Below, piece by piece: positions 14,422 to 21,382 of a DNA stretch of 37,226 nucleotides (the stretch's first letter is position 1; the number at the start of each line of letters is the position of its first letter). The notes under the pieces are model-generated. The model searched no databases, was not told the DNA's origin, and saw only the letters and a list, made by a program, of their open reading frames with translations. This DNA is from an uncultured Neisseriaceae bacterium (GTDB lineage Bacteria > Pseudomonadota > Gammaproteobacteria > Burkholderiales > UBA11063), in NCBI GenBank assembly GCA_937952895.1, contig CALFYC010000233.1, positions 1 to 37,226 of the forward strand, in the 5' to 3' direction. The translations under genes and the position numbers were made by a program.

Positions 14422-14772
14422 TTATAGATTATTTTTGACCTGTGCTATCAATTCCTCTATTGGCACATAGGGAAATATATATTTTCCTTCTCCTGCGCAC
14501 TCCCCGTAGTTGTTAATAAAGTCTTCAGTTAATGGCATATCAACTTCCCCTACTTCCACTTCTGCATATGGCCCAATATTATTTTGTGGAATCGAGTAAT
14601 AGTTTTCACCTGCCTGTATTGATAAGCTATAACTTGTTCCTTTGACAATAACTACTTTTGCCACCCCTTTATTATCTTCCTGTTTATTTGCTATTGCCAT
14701 ATGAATAGCTTTAATAATGTCTAGACTTCTTTTTGTGAAGTCCACCACTGTAAAATCTGTACTGTTTGACAT
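14422..14772 (-). CDS. Hypothetical 116-aa protein
   Basis: SD GGAG before ATG at 14772. Soluble, mixed alpha/beta: DFTKRSLDIIKAIHMAIA helix, then VAKVVIVKGTSYSLSIQAG strands and an acidic C-terminal half. No family recognised. Single-gene unit with its own promoter and hairpin. Confidence 0.6.
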   Translation of the reverse strand: MSNSTDFTVVDFTKRSLDIIKAIHMAIANKQEDNKGVAKVVIVKGTSYSLSIQAGENYYSIPQNNIGPYAEVEVGEVDMPLTEDFINNYGECAGEGKYIFPYVPIEELIAQVKNNL

Positions 14773-14791
14773 GATATTTCTCCGATTAAGT

Positions 14792-14808
14792 TCAATATGA
14801 TTATAACA
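14792..14808 (-). promoter_or_regulatory. Repeated phage promoter motif (116-aa gene)
   Basis: Minus strand CTGTTATAATCATATTGAAC, 20 nt before the start codon. Confidence 0.65.
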
Positions 14809-14965
14809 GTTTATTATATGCCTCTATTTGGCTCCTAGACGTGCAGTAAATCCTTTTCCTATGTGTTTGTATATCCTTGCTCTTATTGATGCGTATAGAA
14901 GAGATTTGAGGCCATAGCGATGAAGGTTTGCCTGTTGTTACAGTGGCAGGCTCACTGTCGGAGAA

Positions 14966-15505
14966 TTATTTTATTTGTCTAAATGTCAATGAAATACGTT
15001 TCCCCTTGATGTTGCCACGTTTAATCTGGTGACGATACAAAACCTGCGACATATTCCCCATCACCAATAAGCTATTTGCTTTTAGCTTGACATTATATTC
15101 TGCTTTAGTTTTATTGTTGACTAAAGTGAATATACAATCACTTCCTAAGCTTAAGGATACTATTGTTGGGTTATATCCGAGTTCTGGTTCGGAGTCGCTA
15201 TGTAAGCCTATAGAGCCATTGGCTTCGTACAAGTTTAATAGTATTTGATTACCAGTAAAACCTGTAGCATTTGCAATGGTTGTTATTAAGCGCTGATAGT
15301 GTGCTGGTATTTCACTGTCCTTTGTGGATACACCACTATACGAATAAGCTTTACCGTACTGCTTATTAAGACGTGGAGCTTTATATCCGTTATGTGTATA
15401 TTGCTGCCAGTCTTCGTTAGCAATTAGCCAATTAAATGCTTTGTCTGGTTCTGGTAAAAAGTTTTCGACCACAAAGAAATCCGCATCTGGTATATTTAGT
15501 TTCAT
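14966..15505 (-). CDS. AlkB-family Fe(II)/2-oxoglutarate dioxygenase
   Basis: 179 aa, SD GGAGG. The family signature is complete: APRLN (43-47), YSYSGV (54-59), NLYEANGSIGLHSDSEPELG with the iron ligands H102 and D104, SLSLGSDCIFTL, LKANSLLVMGNMSQVLYRH with H159, then KRISLTFR with R170 and R176 for 2-oxoglutarate and structure. AlkB proteins remove alkyl groups from bases in DNA or RNA. In phages they protect or repair viral nucleic acid. It is the second gene of a two-gene unit with the macrodomain gene (1 nt apart). Confidence 0.9.
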   Translation of the reverse strand: MKLNIPDADFFVVENFLPEPDKAFNWLIANEDWQQYTHNGYKAPRLNKQYGKAYSYSGVSTKDSEIPAHYQRLITTIANATGFTGNQILLNLYEANGSIGLHSDSEPELGYNPTIVSLSLGSDCIFTLVNNKTKAEYNVKLKANSLLVMGNMSQVLYRHQIKRGNIKGKRISLTFRQIK

Positions 15506-15506
15506 T

Positions 15507-15953
15507 TTAATACCTCCACACGTTTACATTATCAGGTAGATGTTGAATTATTGGATATACCTCATCAACTGTTCTACCACCATGTCCAATTCCAGGATAG
15601 GTCATATCAACCCTTTTATCAGGATTGTTATTTGCCCATTCCATCAACATCTGAGCAGATTTCTCTACTAGCCACAGAGGAGACTCATCTTTCCAATGTA
15701 ACTTTGTCTGGAATAATCCCACTTTGCCGCCACTTGGAGATAACAACAATCCATATGGATTATTTAGACTATAGCCACCATCTAATATCACTTTACCAAT
15801 AGCAGCATCTATTCCCTTAAATCTATCCCTTACTTGCTTGGCTATACCTGCTCCCATAACTAATTTGCCATTATTTACCACACCATTAGATGTGAATAAA
15901 AATAAATCAGTATATGAGTAGATATCCCATATATTGCCTTGATGAATTCTCAT
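15507..15953 (-). CDS. Macrodomain protein (ADP-ribose binding/hydrolysing)
   Basis: 148 aa. Start at 15953 chosen: GGGGTG lies 6 nt upstream, while the in-frame ATG and GTG before it overlap that SD. Macrodomain features: GNIWD (6-10), TSNGVVNNGKLVMGAGIA (21-38; Asn and the GAGIA loop bind ADP-ribose), NPYGLL, and YPGIGHGG near 122-129 as the second binding loop. Closest in style to ADP-ribose-phosphatase or DarG-like single-domain phage macrodomains. It may reverse ADP-ribosylation or clear ADP-ribose products (inference). Confidence 0.85.
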   Translation of the reverse strand: MRIHQGNIWDIYSYTDLFLFTSNGVVNNGKLVMGAGIAKQVRDRFKGIDAAIGKVILDGGYSLNNPYGLLLSPSGGKVGLFQTKLHWKDESPLWLVEKSAQMLMEWANNNPDKRVDMTYPGIGHGGRTVDEVYPIIQHLPDNVNVWRY

Positions 15954-15973
15954 TTGCATCACCCCATTTAGAA

Positions 15974-15991
15974 AACAAAAAGGTTATAACA
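15974..15991 (-). promoter_or_regulatory. Repeated phage promoter motif (macrodomain-AlkB unit)
   Basis: Minus strand ATTGTTATAACCTTTTTGTT. Its -10 is part of the 3' arm of the terminator at 15980-16007. Confidence 0.6.
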
Positions 15992-16007
15992 ATTAAGCTA
16001 TAACCTT
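15980..16007 (-). terminator. Terminator hairpin overlapping a promoter
   Basis: Perfect 9-bp stem AAGGTTATA/TATAACCTT around 10 nt, followed by TTTTG. The promoter -10 lies in its 3' arm. Confidence 0.6.
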
Positions 16008-16013
16008 ATAATA

Positions 16014-16358
16014 TTAATGATAAGCAGCATCACCGCTAATATTGCCGCTGATATCTACAACATGAGGAGGTAAATCCATATACCAAGGCAATTGTGGCTC
16101 TTGAAGCATTGCTAATACTTCATCATCTGGTTCAACAACTACTGGTGGCGGTACAACTACTTTAACTGCTTTGGTGCGTTCCTTAATATGCAGTGTGTTA
16201 CGGGCCAATACTAGCTGTCTACGTTGCTCTTGTTCTGGCAATGTTGTGAAATGTTTAAGTTTCACTTGCTTATTATTGGCCGCTACAACTAATAATGTGC
16301 CAAACAAGGATAAGTTGCAGTCATAATGTGCTGCAAACTTTTGAATTAAACTATTCAT
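16014..16358 (-). CDS. Hypothetical 114-aa protein
   Basis: Start at 16358 has GGAG 6 nt upstream. N-terminal 70 residues are a compact basic domain (FAAHYDCNLSLFGTLLVVAANNKQVKLKHF), then a Pro/Val linker (VVVPPPVVVEPDDE) and an acidic, Pro-rich tail. Family unknown. Single-gene unit. Confidence 0.6.
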   Translation of the reverse strand: MNSLIQKFAAHYDCNLSLFGTLLVVAANNKQVKLKHFTTLPEQEQRRQLVLARNTLHIKERTKAVKVVVPPPVVVEPDDEVLAMLQEPQLPWYMDLPPHVVDISGNISGDAAYH

Positions 16359-16421
16359 AATCAACTCCAATAGGCGAATAAAAAGATATTAGAGATATAT
16401 ACAGCATATAAAATATATATC

Positions 16422-16438
16422 TCATCTGAATTATAACA
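16422..16438 (-). promoter_or_regulatory. Repeated phage promoter motif (114-aa gene)
   Basis: Minus strand ATTGTTATAATTCAGATGAG; the spacer is less T-rich. The leader that follows is about 65 nt and AT-rich. Confidence 0.6.
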
Positions 16439-16441
16439 ATT

Positions 16442-16687
16442 TTACTTAAACATCACTGCAAATAGGCACACTCTTACCATAGCCCAACGCTGAGCTTTTT
16501 CTTCTGGCATCATGTGCACCAAACGATCAAGCACCAACACTTGCGTATTCAGCTCCACACGCAATGCTTCCCTTGCTATTTGGATTCCTGAGCCTATTCC
16601 ATTTTCCTTTGCCAATTCATTTAAGTCAGCAATAACATCTGCTGTCTGAATTGCTACATTTATCATCTCATCGTACATATTAGCCAT
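16442..16687 (-). CDS. Hypothetical 81-aa helical protein
   Basis: SD AAGGGGA before ATG. Almost wholly alpha-helical (MINVAIQTADVIADLNELAK; AREALRVELNTQVLVLDRLV). No membrane segment or family seen. A leader of about 160 nt ends in a terminator-like hairpin immediately before its SD, so expression may be attenuated. Confidence 0.6.
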   Translation of the reverse strand: MANMYDEMINVAIQTADVIADLNELAKENGIGSGIQIAREALRVELNTQVLVLDRLVHMMPEEKAQRWAMVRVCLFAVMFK

Positions 16688-16704
16688 TTTAATTCCCCTT
16701 TGAA

Positions 16705-16844
16705 AAAATAATGCTGTATGGGCAAATCATACAGCTATAGCAGATACTAATATCATTTCACTGCTAAATTTCGCCTCTAGTCGTAAAACTAGATTTGTTG
16801 CCAGTTGATTCACATATGCCGCTGATGAGCTATGAACAACTGAT
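16705..16844 (-). ncRNA. Structured leader with terminator (attenuator or small RNA)
   Basis: On the minus strand: TCTAGT/ACTAGA (16776-16793), AGCAG/CTGCT (about 16738-16768), then an 8-bp stem GCTGTATG/CATACAGC (16713-16735) followed by ATTATTTTTTC. This last element is a good intrinsic terminator and precedes the SD of the 81-aa gene. No riboswitch class was recognised. Confidence 0.45.
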
Positions 16845-16861
16845 TCAAATAAGTTTTAACA
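16845..16861 (-). promoter_or_regulatory. Repeated phage promoter motif, variant
   Basis: Minus strand ATTGTTAAAACTTATTTGAAT; TAAAAC at the -10. Confidence 0.5.
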
Positions 16862-16876
16862 ATTTTAGGAAAACAA

Positions 16877-16892
16877 CCCAAATCCTTTTGGG
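16877..16892 (-). terminator. Hairpin after the 89-aa gene
   Basis: CCCAAA pairs with TTTGGG around AGGA, then TTGTTTTCC on the minus strand. Confidence 0.6.
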
Positions 16893-16911
16893 CGTTTCCT
16901 CGTAGTTACTC

Positions 16912-17181
16912 TTATATTTGTTGCTCATGTATTGTGAATATAAAGACTACTCCTGTCTCTCCGCTGTGTCCCCACATTACTGTTTGGTTTTCATCACTTA
17001 ACTCTACATCTATTGCAGAGTCTTCCCAATTTTCATGGGTATATTTGACTGCATCATTAATCAACTCTTTGGCACCTTCTATGTCTTTTGCAGTCCCAAC
17101 AATAGAAGTTTGAGTACCTTTAGGATATTCAGGTAGATAATCATTAACCTGAGTTTCGGTCACAATAAATACAGTATTCAT
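16912..17181 (-). CDS. Hypothetical 89-aa protein
   Basis: Start at 17181 uses GGGG 9 nt upstream; the ATG 15 nt earlier overlaps that SD. Acidic, with beta strands at both ends (TVFIVTETQV; TGVVFIFTIHEQ) and a central helix (AKELINDAVKYTHENW). Reminiscent of small phage accessory proteins; no family assigned. Two tandem promoter copies lie upstream. Confidence 0.6.
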   Translation of the reverse strand: MNTVFIVTETQVNDYLPEYPKGTQTSIVGTAKDIEGAKELINDAVKYTHENWEDSAIDVELSDENQTVMWGHSGETGVVFIFTIHEQQI

Positions 17182-17209
17182 AATTACTAACCCCATATAA
17201 AAATTAAGT

Positions 17210-17226
17210 TCAAATAAATTCTAACA
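17210..17226 (-). promoter_or_regulatory. Repeated phage promoter motif, proximal of a tandem pair
   Basis: Minus strand ATTGTTAGAATTTATTTGAAC; -10 reads TAGAAT. Confidence 0.55.
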
Positions 17227-17261
17227 ATTTATATTTTAATAACTCAAATCCTTTTTATGCA

Positions 17262-17279
17262 TCAAAAAAAATTATAACA
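17262..17279 (-). promoter_or_regulatory. Repeated phage promoter motif, distal of a tandem pair
   Basis: Minus strand CTTGTTATAATTTTTTTTGA. The 45 nt to the proximal copy contain AAAAAGGATTTGAG, shared with 13665-13678 and 14280-14293, and an 8-codon frame MHKKDLSY without an SD. Confidence 0.7.
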
Positions 17280-17319
17280 AGAAGCACACACCATTTCTGA
17301 TGTGCACTTCTTTGTCGGG

Positions 17320-17877
17320 TTAGAAGGGTACTACCTTTACTTGGTAGCACTTGGCAGGACCTGCAAAGCGTTGAGTTTCTTCCATAGACAACTCTTTGCC
17401 ACGGAACTCAGCAGGGATGTTTAATGGCACTTCGCAAAATGCAGAACATAAAGAACTCAAAGAATGAGGCAATACACCCCAAACAGTTTTGTCTTGAAGA
17501 ACAGAAGAATCTGTTACATGGGAGACAATCTGGCAATCATTGGGCACATAACCCATATACACCAAGTAATCCACCATACCACGATGACGTGTGACTACAA
17601 TTATTTCATCATCATGATGGCGGTCATTTACACCAGCTTTGAAACCGTAGTTTGCCAACTGCTTGTGTTGTTCACTAGACAATGGACAATCTACAGGTAA
17701 AGACACTTCTTTGCTTTCACCATACCAAAAGTTCTGGTACGCGTCATCAGTACAGTGCATGTGCTCGCCGTACACATTTGCCATCAACTGGCAACGACGA
17801 TTCCATTTCTCATGGACCAATTTACCAATGTCGCCAGAAGACATAATATCCAAAGCGGATAAGAAAATAATAGCCAT
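17320..17877 (-). CDS. Csx16-like protein (type III CRISPR ancillary, ring-nuclease family)
   Basis: 185 aa. Start at 17877 (GGAG, 8 nt); the longer frame runs back across the promoter. Residues 92-185 match the Csx16 layout: VVTRHRGMVDYL (94-105), then SHV, GVLPHSLSSLC (134-144), EVPLNIPAEFRGKELSMEE (149-167) and a final YQVKV strand. Csx16 normally sits beside type III CRISPR-Cas genes, and members have been reported to degrade cyclic oligoadenylate. Here it is a phage single-gene unit without cas genes, so an anti-CRISPR role is a reasonable inference. Residues 1-90 are an extra N-terminal region I cannot assign (YGEHMHCTDDAYQNFWYG). Confidence 0.7.
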   Translation of the reverse strand: MAIIFLSALDIMSSGDIGKLVHEKWNRRCQLMANVYGEHMHCTDDAYQNFWYGESKEVSLPVDCPLSSEQHKQLANYGFKAGVNDRHHDDEIIVVTRHRGMVDYLVYMGYVPNDCQIVSHVTDSSVLQDKTVWGVLPHSLSSLCSAFCEVPLNIPAEFRGKELSMEETQRFAGPAKCYQVKVVPF

Positions 17878-17950
17878 AGTCGCAACTCCAAAATAGGCCA
17901 AATAAAATAAACAACACATATTGCAGCCTACAAAACAATATATGTTTAAT

Positions 17951-17967
17951 TCAAAAGAATTATAACA
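17951..17967 (-). promoter_or_regulatory. Repeated phage promoter motif (Csx16-like gene)
   Basis: Minus strand GTTGTTATAATTCTTTTGAAT, about 75 nt before the start codon, just after the terminator at 17983-18006. Confidence 0.7.
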
Positions 17968-17971
17968 ACTT

Positions 17972-18006
17972 AAAGAAAAATACCACCCAAGCTGAGTCAA
18001 GGGTGG
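17972..18006 (-). terminator. Terminator of the candidate RNA
   Basis: CCACCC pairs with GGGTGG around 12 nt (17983-18006), followed by TATTTTTC on the minus strand. Confidence 0.7.
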
Positions 18007-18311
18007 ATTACCAAAAAGAAACTGCTGTTTCCGTAGGTTGGTTAGACCGTTCTTTCATTCATAGCCTCAGAGCGCTATAAATTTTGTATCTAGATGCAGA
18101 AAGAACATTTCCTTTCCCAGTTGGCAACCGTTAAACTGCACCATGACGAGACAAAGCCTCATCACAACATTGTGTTTATATAGCGTCCCATGTAGCCATA
18201 AACGCTTTGCCATCACCATTTTACTGGCTTAGCTCAAACTAACCTGCCAAGTTAGTCTGTATATAAATCCTCAATAAAGAAGACCTATATATAGAATAAC
18301 TATATTAGTTC
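17972..18311 (-). ncRNA. Candidate structured non-coding RNA of about 340 nt
   Basis: It starts at a good copy of the phage promoter and ends at a good terminator, yet no ORF with an SD lies between. Stems visible on the minus strand: ATATAG/CTATAT near the 5' end, ACTAAC/GTTAGT, AGCGT/ACGCT, GATGAG/CTCGTC, CAGTT/AACTG, and GTTCTTTC (18099-18106) with GAAAGAAC (18049-18056) enclosing ATAGC/GCTAT. The last 58-nt element is loosely tRNA-like but lacks a T-arm. It does not match an RNA class I know. Confidence 0.55.
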
Positions 18312-18326
18312 AAAATAATTATAACA
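18310..18326 (-). promoter_or_regulatory. Repeated phage promoter motif (structured RNA)
   Basis: Minus strand ATTGTTATAATTATTTTGAAC. No protein gene follows before the terminator at 17972-18006. Confidence 0.7.
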
Positions 18327-18375
18327 ATTTTGAATAAAGAGAACTGTCAGTTGCCCAACAGCCTCTATGAACCAC

Positions 18376-18600
18376 TTAGCGAACTGGAACTAAATCCTTT
18401 TCGCAGTCTAAACACACGGGGAATACCCACTTATAGGTATTCACATGAGACACACCACAACTAGAACATGGCACTTCCTCAAGCTCCACCTCTTCTGGGA
18501 TAAGATCACCCTGCTCTACACCATCAAACCAGTTAGAGTGCAGGTCGCGAAACGCATCACAGGATGCGCAATCACAGTTGTCACTATATTGATGACTCAT
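18376..18600 (-). CDS. Small zinc-ribbon-like protein (74 aa)
   Basis: Start at 18600 (GGAG, 8 nt). It has CDCASC near the N-terminus and a C-terminal pair CSSC ... CLDC (about residues 48-67) spaced like a zinc ribbon/rubredoxin knuckle, with an acidic middle (GDLIPEEVELEEV). Zinc binding is likely; function unknown. Confidence 0.65.
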   Translation of the reverse strand: MSHQYSDNCDCASCDAFRDLHSNWFDGVEQGDLIPEEVELEEVPCSSCGVSHVNTYKWVFPVCLDCEKDLVPVR

Positions 18601-18627
18601 TATACTTCTCCAGCAATTTAATTTAAC

Positions 18628-18644
18628 ACACAAAGCTTGTAACA
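18628..18644 (-). promoter_or_regulatory. Degenerate copy of the phage promoter motif
   Basis: Minus strand CTGTTACAAGCTTTGTGTG; the -10 is TACAAG and TTGA is lost. Weak support. Confidence 0.35.
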
Positions 18645-18713
18645 GTTTTGATGCAGAAAAGTAAATCTACTAATCTGCACCATTATAGTGGTTAGCGATG
18701 GATGGGTCGGAGT

Positions 18714-19076
18714 CTACTTTTGACGAGCATAGTAGTCAGCAGCAGCAGCAAGTGTCGAGCAATGACAAAGCCGTGGAGAGCAATGACAAACAAGCTTTTT
18801 GCCAGCAAGAGCTTTCAACGCTTCTATGTCAATGAGTCCATTTTTAAGATCGGCAATAAACTGGTCTCTATGCATCACAACTGCAACCTCGCGAGACTCT
18901 ACGACAAACTTAGCTGTTGTACCGCGAAGATGCGTATATTGATTTCCCCATACACTTCCACGTCCACGTCCACAATATATGCCTGTATCACCATTATTTT
19001 TGTTTCCAATAAGATGGGAATACTTTTCCATATTCTCCTTGCATTTCTGCAATTTTGATTCAAAGTTATCAATCAT
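18714..19076 (-). CDS. DUF4326 protein
   Basis: 120 aa; start at 19076 with GAGGTG 4-5 nt upstream (the longer frame overlaps the upstream gene). It has the two signatures of DUF4326: CGRGRGSVWGNQY (35-47) and LAGKKLVCHCSPRLCHCSTLA (90-110), with R70 in MHRDQFIADL between them. The conserved Cys/His cluster looks like a metal or catalytic site. The family occurs in many phages and its activity is unknown to me. Last gene of the long operon. Confidence 0.85.
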   Translation of the reverse strand: MIDNFESKLQKCKENMEKYSHLIGNKNNGDTGIYCGRGRGSVWGNQYTHLRGTTAKFVVESREVAVVMHRDQFIADLKNGLIDIEALKALAGKKLVCHCSPRLCHCSTLAAAADYYARQK

Positions 19077-19077
19077 T

Positions 19078-19311
19078 TTACACCTCGGCTTTTTTGAATT
19101 TAGAAACGCAATCAAGGATAATTTGCTTGACTTCTAAACGAGATTTGCATTCGAGTTCATGTAGTTCAAATACAAATGCATTTCTGCTATCAGCAATTTT
19201 GACATGCTTGCCAGATTTTAAAACCCGACAAACATATTTATCAGCAATAGCATCCAGAAGAATATTTAAGCGATCTTTTCCGATACGCTCATTCATCTCT
19301 AGGTTATTCAT
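19078..19311 (-). CDS. Hypothetical 77-aa protein
   Basis: Strong SD GGAGG, 9 nt. Helical and basic start (NERIGKDRLNILLDAIADKY), two strands (CRVLKSGKHVKIADSRNAFVFEL), helical end (VKQIILDCVSKFKKAEV). It sits 2 nt from each neighbour's boundary, between the helicase and DUF4326. Family unknown. Confidence 0.6.
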   Translation of the reverse strand: MNNLEMNERIGKDRLNILLDAIADKYVCRVLKSGKHVKIADSRNAFVFELHELECKSRLEVKQIILDCVSKFKKAEV

Positions 19312-19313
19312 AA

Positions 19314-20939
19314 TTATTTACCTCCAGATTTTGCAACCTTGATATTCCAAATATCATAAGTTGCGTTATACAATACAAAGAATTTTTTATCATCAATAAC
19401 AATACATACTACAATATTGTTATCGACATAGCTGATTTCGCCACTACATGCAGCAGCAATTCCATTGGCAACAGACTTACCTGTGACAGTAGAAGCAATT
19501 TTGCCGTATTCTCGATTGAGAACGGCAGATGCAATAGAAACATCTTCGAATACAAAATCTAAAAACTTCATAGATATATAGTATTCTGATGTCTCTACTT
19601 TCTCTTCAACTGTCTGTATAGCTTCCTGCTTGCTATTATTCTCAATTATTGGAGGAGAAACTTGAACATCAGCATCCGCTTCTGTGCTCTCATTAGCCTC
19701 ATCATATTGAGAACATAGCTCATTAGATAATTGTTGAAATCGCCGATCAGCTTTTATGGCTAGTGGGTCCAACTCAAGAGAGGCTTCGTTGAAACCTTTT
19801 AAGCACAAGCCTTCAATTGATCTCAATCGAGATAGACCAACATATCCCTGCCCATACTCAAAACATCTACTTAAATCCATAGATGCTTGATCAAGGGACA
19901 TACCCTGGCTTTTATGGACGGTAACAGCCCATGCATACGCTAATGGGATTTGCATATACCTAGCTACAACTTCATCCATAATTTTTTGCTCCCATGAAAA
20001 TGGTTCGACAACAATTTTTCCATCTGATGTAGCTACAGTAACAGTACGTTTGTCGAGATCTGTTACCACACCAGTTGTGCCATTAACAAATCCAAGGCCT
20101 GGATTATTAGCAGTGAACATTACTTTAGTACCCACTTTAAGATTGAGGACTTCAGCAGTTCTGCTGTTTGCAATTAGTCCCTTAAGAGCAAATTCATCAC
20201 CAGTTTTTAATGCCTGGTAGCATCTTTCTTGTCCATCTATGGCGTAATAGGCAGACAGATTAATTTTATCTACATCTGCATTGTGCGTGTAGAGGTTAAT
20301 ACAATCCATCTGCTTGTTGGTTAATGACTTAAGGGTTTCAATAGACGACTTAGACACTTTTTGTGCCCTTATCTCATTGAGGATTATATTTAAGGCTCCA
20401 GAGCCATTTCTATGCTGCTCAGTTAAATAGCAGACTTTGAAATTGGCCTCCTTAAATAAGGGTGACATGAATATAAATTTGTCCTTATTTGTCTCGCCAT
20501 TTTTTCCTACAGGCGGCAATTGGAAGAAGTCTCCAACAATTACAACCTGAACTCCACCAAATGGCTCGTCACAGGTGCGCACAAAGCGTAATATGCTGTC
20601 AGCCATCTCGAATTGATTTCGGTGAAGCATAGACACCTCGTCGATAATCAACACGTCTAGACTCTGTATTTTCTTGGCCTTGCGTCCAGAGGATATTTTA
20701 GCAAGCATCTCTGGTGTCACAGAGGTACTGATGCCCATGCCAAGTAACGAATGGATAGTTGTGCCGCCTACATTAACTGCTGCAATACCTGTAGATGCAG
20801 AAATTGCAACATTGAGACCTTTGCGTTCCGCAGCTTTAATAAACTGCGTCGTAGTATACGATTTACCAGCACCAGCAGATCCTGTTAAGAATACATTAGC
20901 GCCAGAATCAAGAACCTGTAAGGCTGTTGATTGTTTCAT
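19314..20939 (-). CDS. PIF1-like superfamily 1 DNA helicase
   Basis: 541 aa; start at 20939 (GGAG, 7 nt). Helicase motifs in order: Walker A TGSAGAGKS (19-27), ISASTGIAAVNVGGTTIHS (Ia), LDVLIIDEVSML (Walker B), GDFFQLPPVG (III), LTEQHRN, then a late VTVHKSQGMSLDQA and YVGLSRLRS (V/VI). This is the PIF1/RRM3 pattern, a 5'-3' helicase used by phages in replication or recombination. The last 130 residues are an acidic linker plus a small extra domain I cannot assign. Confidence 0.92.
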   Translation of the reverse strand: MKQSTALQVLDSGANVFLTGSAGAGKSYTTTQFIKAAERKGLNVAISASTGIAAVNVGGTTIHSLLGMGISTSVTPEMLAKISSGRKAKKIQSLDVLIIDEVSMLHRNQFEMADSILRFVRTCDEPFGGVQVVIVGDFFQLPPVGKNGETNKDKFIFMSPLFKEANFKVCYLTEQHRNGSGALNIILNEIRAQKVSKSSIETLKSLTNKQMDCINLYTHNADVDKINLSAYYAIDGQERCYQALKTGDEFALKGLIANSRTAEVLNLKVGTKVMFTANNPGLGFVNGTTGVVTDLDKRTVTVATSDGKIVVEPFSWEQKIMDEVVARYMQIPLAYAWAVTVHKSQGMSLDQASMDLSRCFEYGQGYVGLSRLRSIEGLCLKGFNEASLELDPLAIKADRRFQQLSNELCSQYDEANESTEADADVQVSPPIIENNSKQEAIQTVEEKVETSEYYISMKFLDFVFEDVSIASAVLNREYGKIASTVTGKSVANGIAAACSGEISYVDNNIVVCIVIDDKKFFVLYNATYDIWNIKVAKSGGK

Positions 20940-20953
20940 GTTTCTTCTCCTGA

Positions 20954-21346
20954 TTAAAATAAATCCGATTGCTCGGAACAAGTCAACGGAATCGCTTCAC
21001 GACTGTCAAGAATAATTTCGACATCTGGGTTAGATGGGTCAGGAATCCATACATCGCCATGCTTTATATACTTCAGTGTAGCGTCAATGATAGAATTGAC
21101 ATAGTCGACATACTCAGCAAATTCCACACGTCCACCATCTTTTGCGCCATATATAGCACAATTTGCTACATGGACATCATCATCGTTTAGCATAGACAAC
21201 TGCGTATACAAAACGAATCCATCAGGACTGTACTCTGAATAAAAACCATCAGTGTCACAGCTAACTTCGTGTACGAAGTGTTGAGTTGCTAAAACGGCAA
21301 TAACGATTTCGTCATTTGCGTAAGTGGCTTTTGGTAAAAGTTTCAT
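20954..21346 (-). CDS. Hypothetical 130-aa protein
   Basis: SD GGGGA before ATG. Acidic, beta-rich N-terminal half (EIVIAVLATQHFVHEVSC; GFVLYTQLSML), then a helix (EYVDYVNSIIDATLKYIK) and an acidic tail. No family recognised. Lies between the DxDGD protein and the helicase. Confidence 0.6.
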   Translation of the reverse strand: MKLLPKATYANDEIVIAVLATQHFVHEVSCDTDGFYSEYSPDGFVLYTQLSMLNDDDVHVANCAIYGAKDGGRVEFAEYVDYVNSIIDATLKYIKHGDVWIPDPSNPDVEIILDSREAIPLTCSEQSDLF

Positions 21347-21382
21347 ATTAATTCCCCTTAGAAAAAGAAAAGAGAACCAGGC

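Noticed and set aside
16821..16840. Plus-strand CTGATGAG as a second hammerhead core
   Set aside because: No GAAA partner or stem II at the right distance.
18049..18106. tRNA-like 58-nt element (8-bp outer stem, inner 5-bp stem)
   Set aside because: No T-arm, no GTTC motif and an 8-nt anticodon-like loop; treated as part of the structured RNA.
18071..18223. 50-codon minus-strand ORF starting MVMAKRLWLHG
   Set aside because: No SD, odd composition, and it overlaps several RNA stems.
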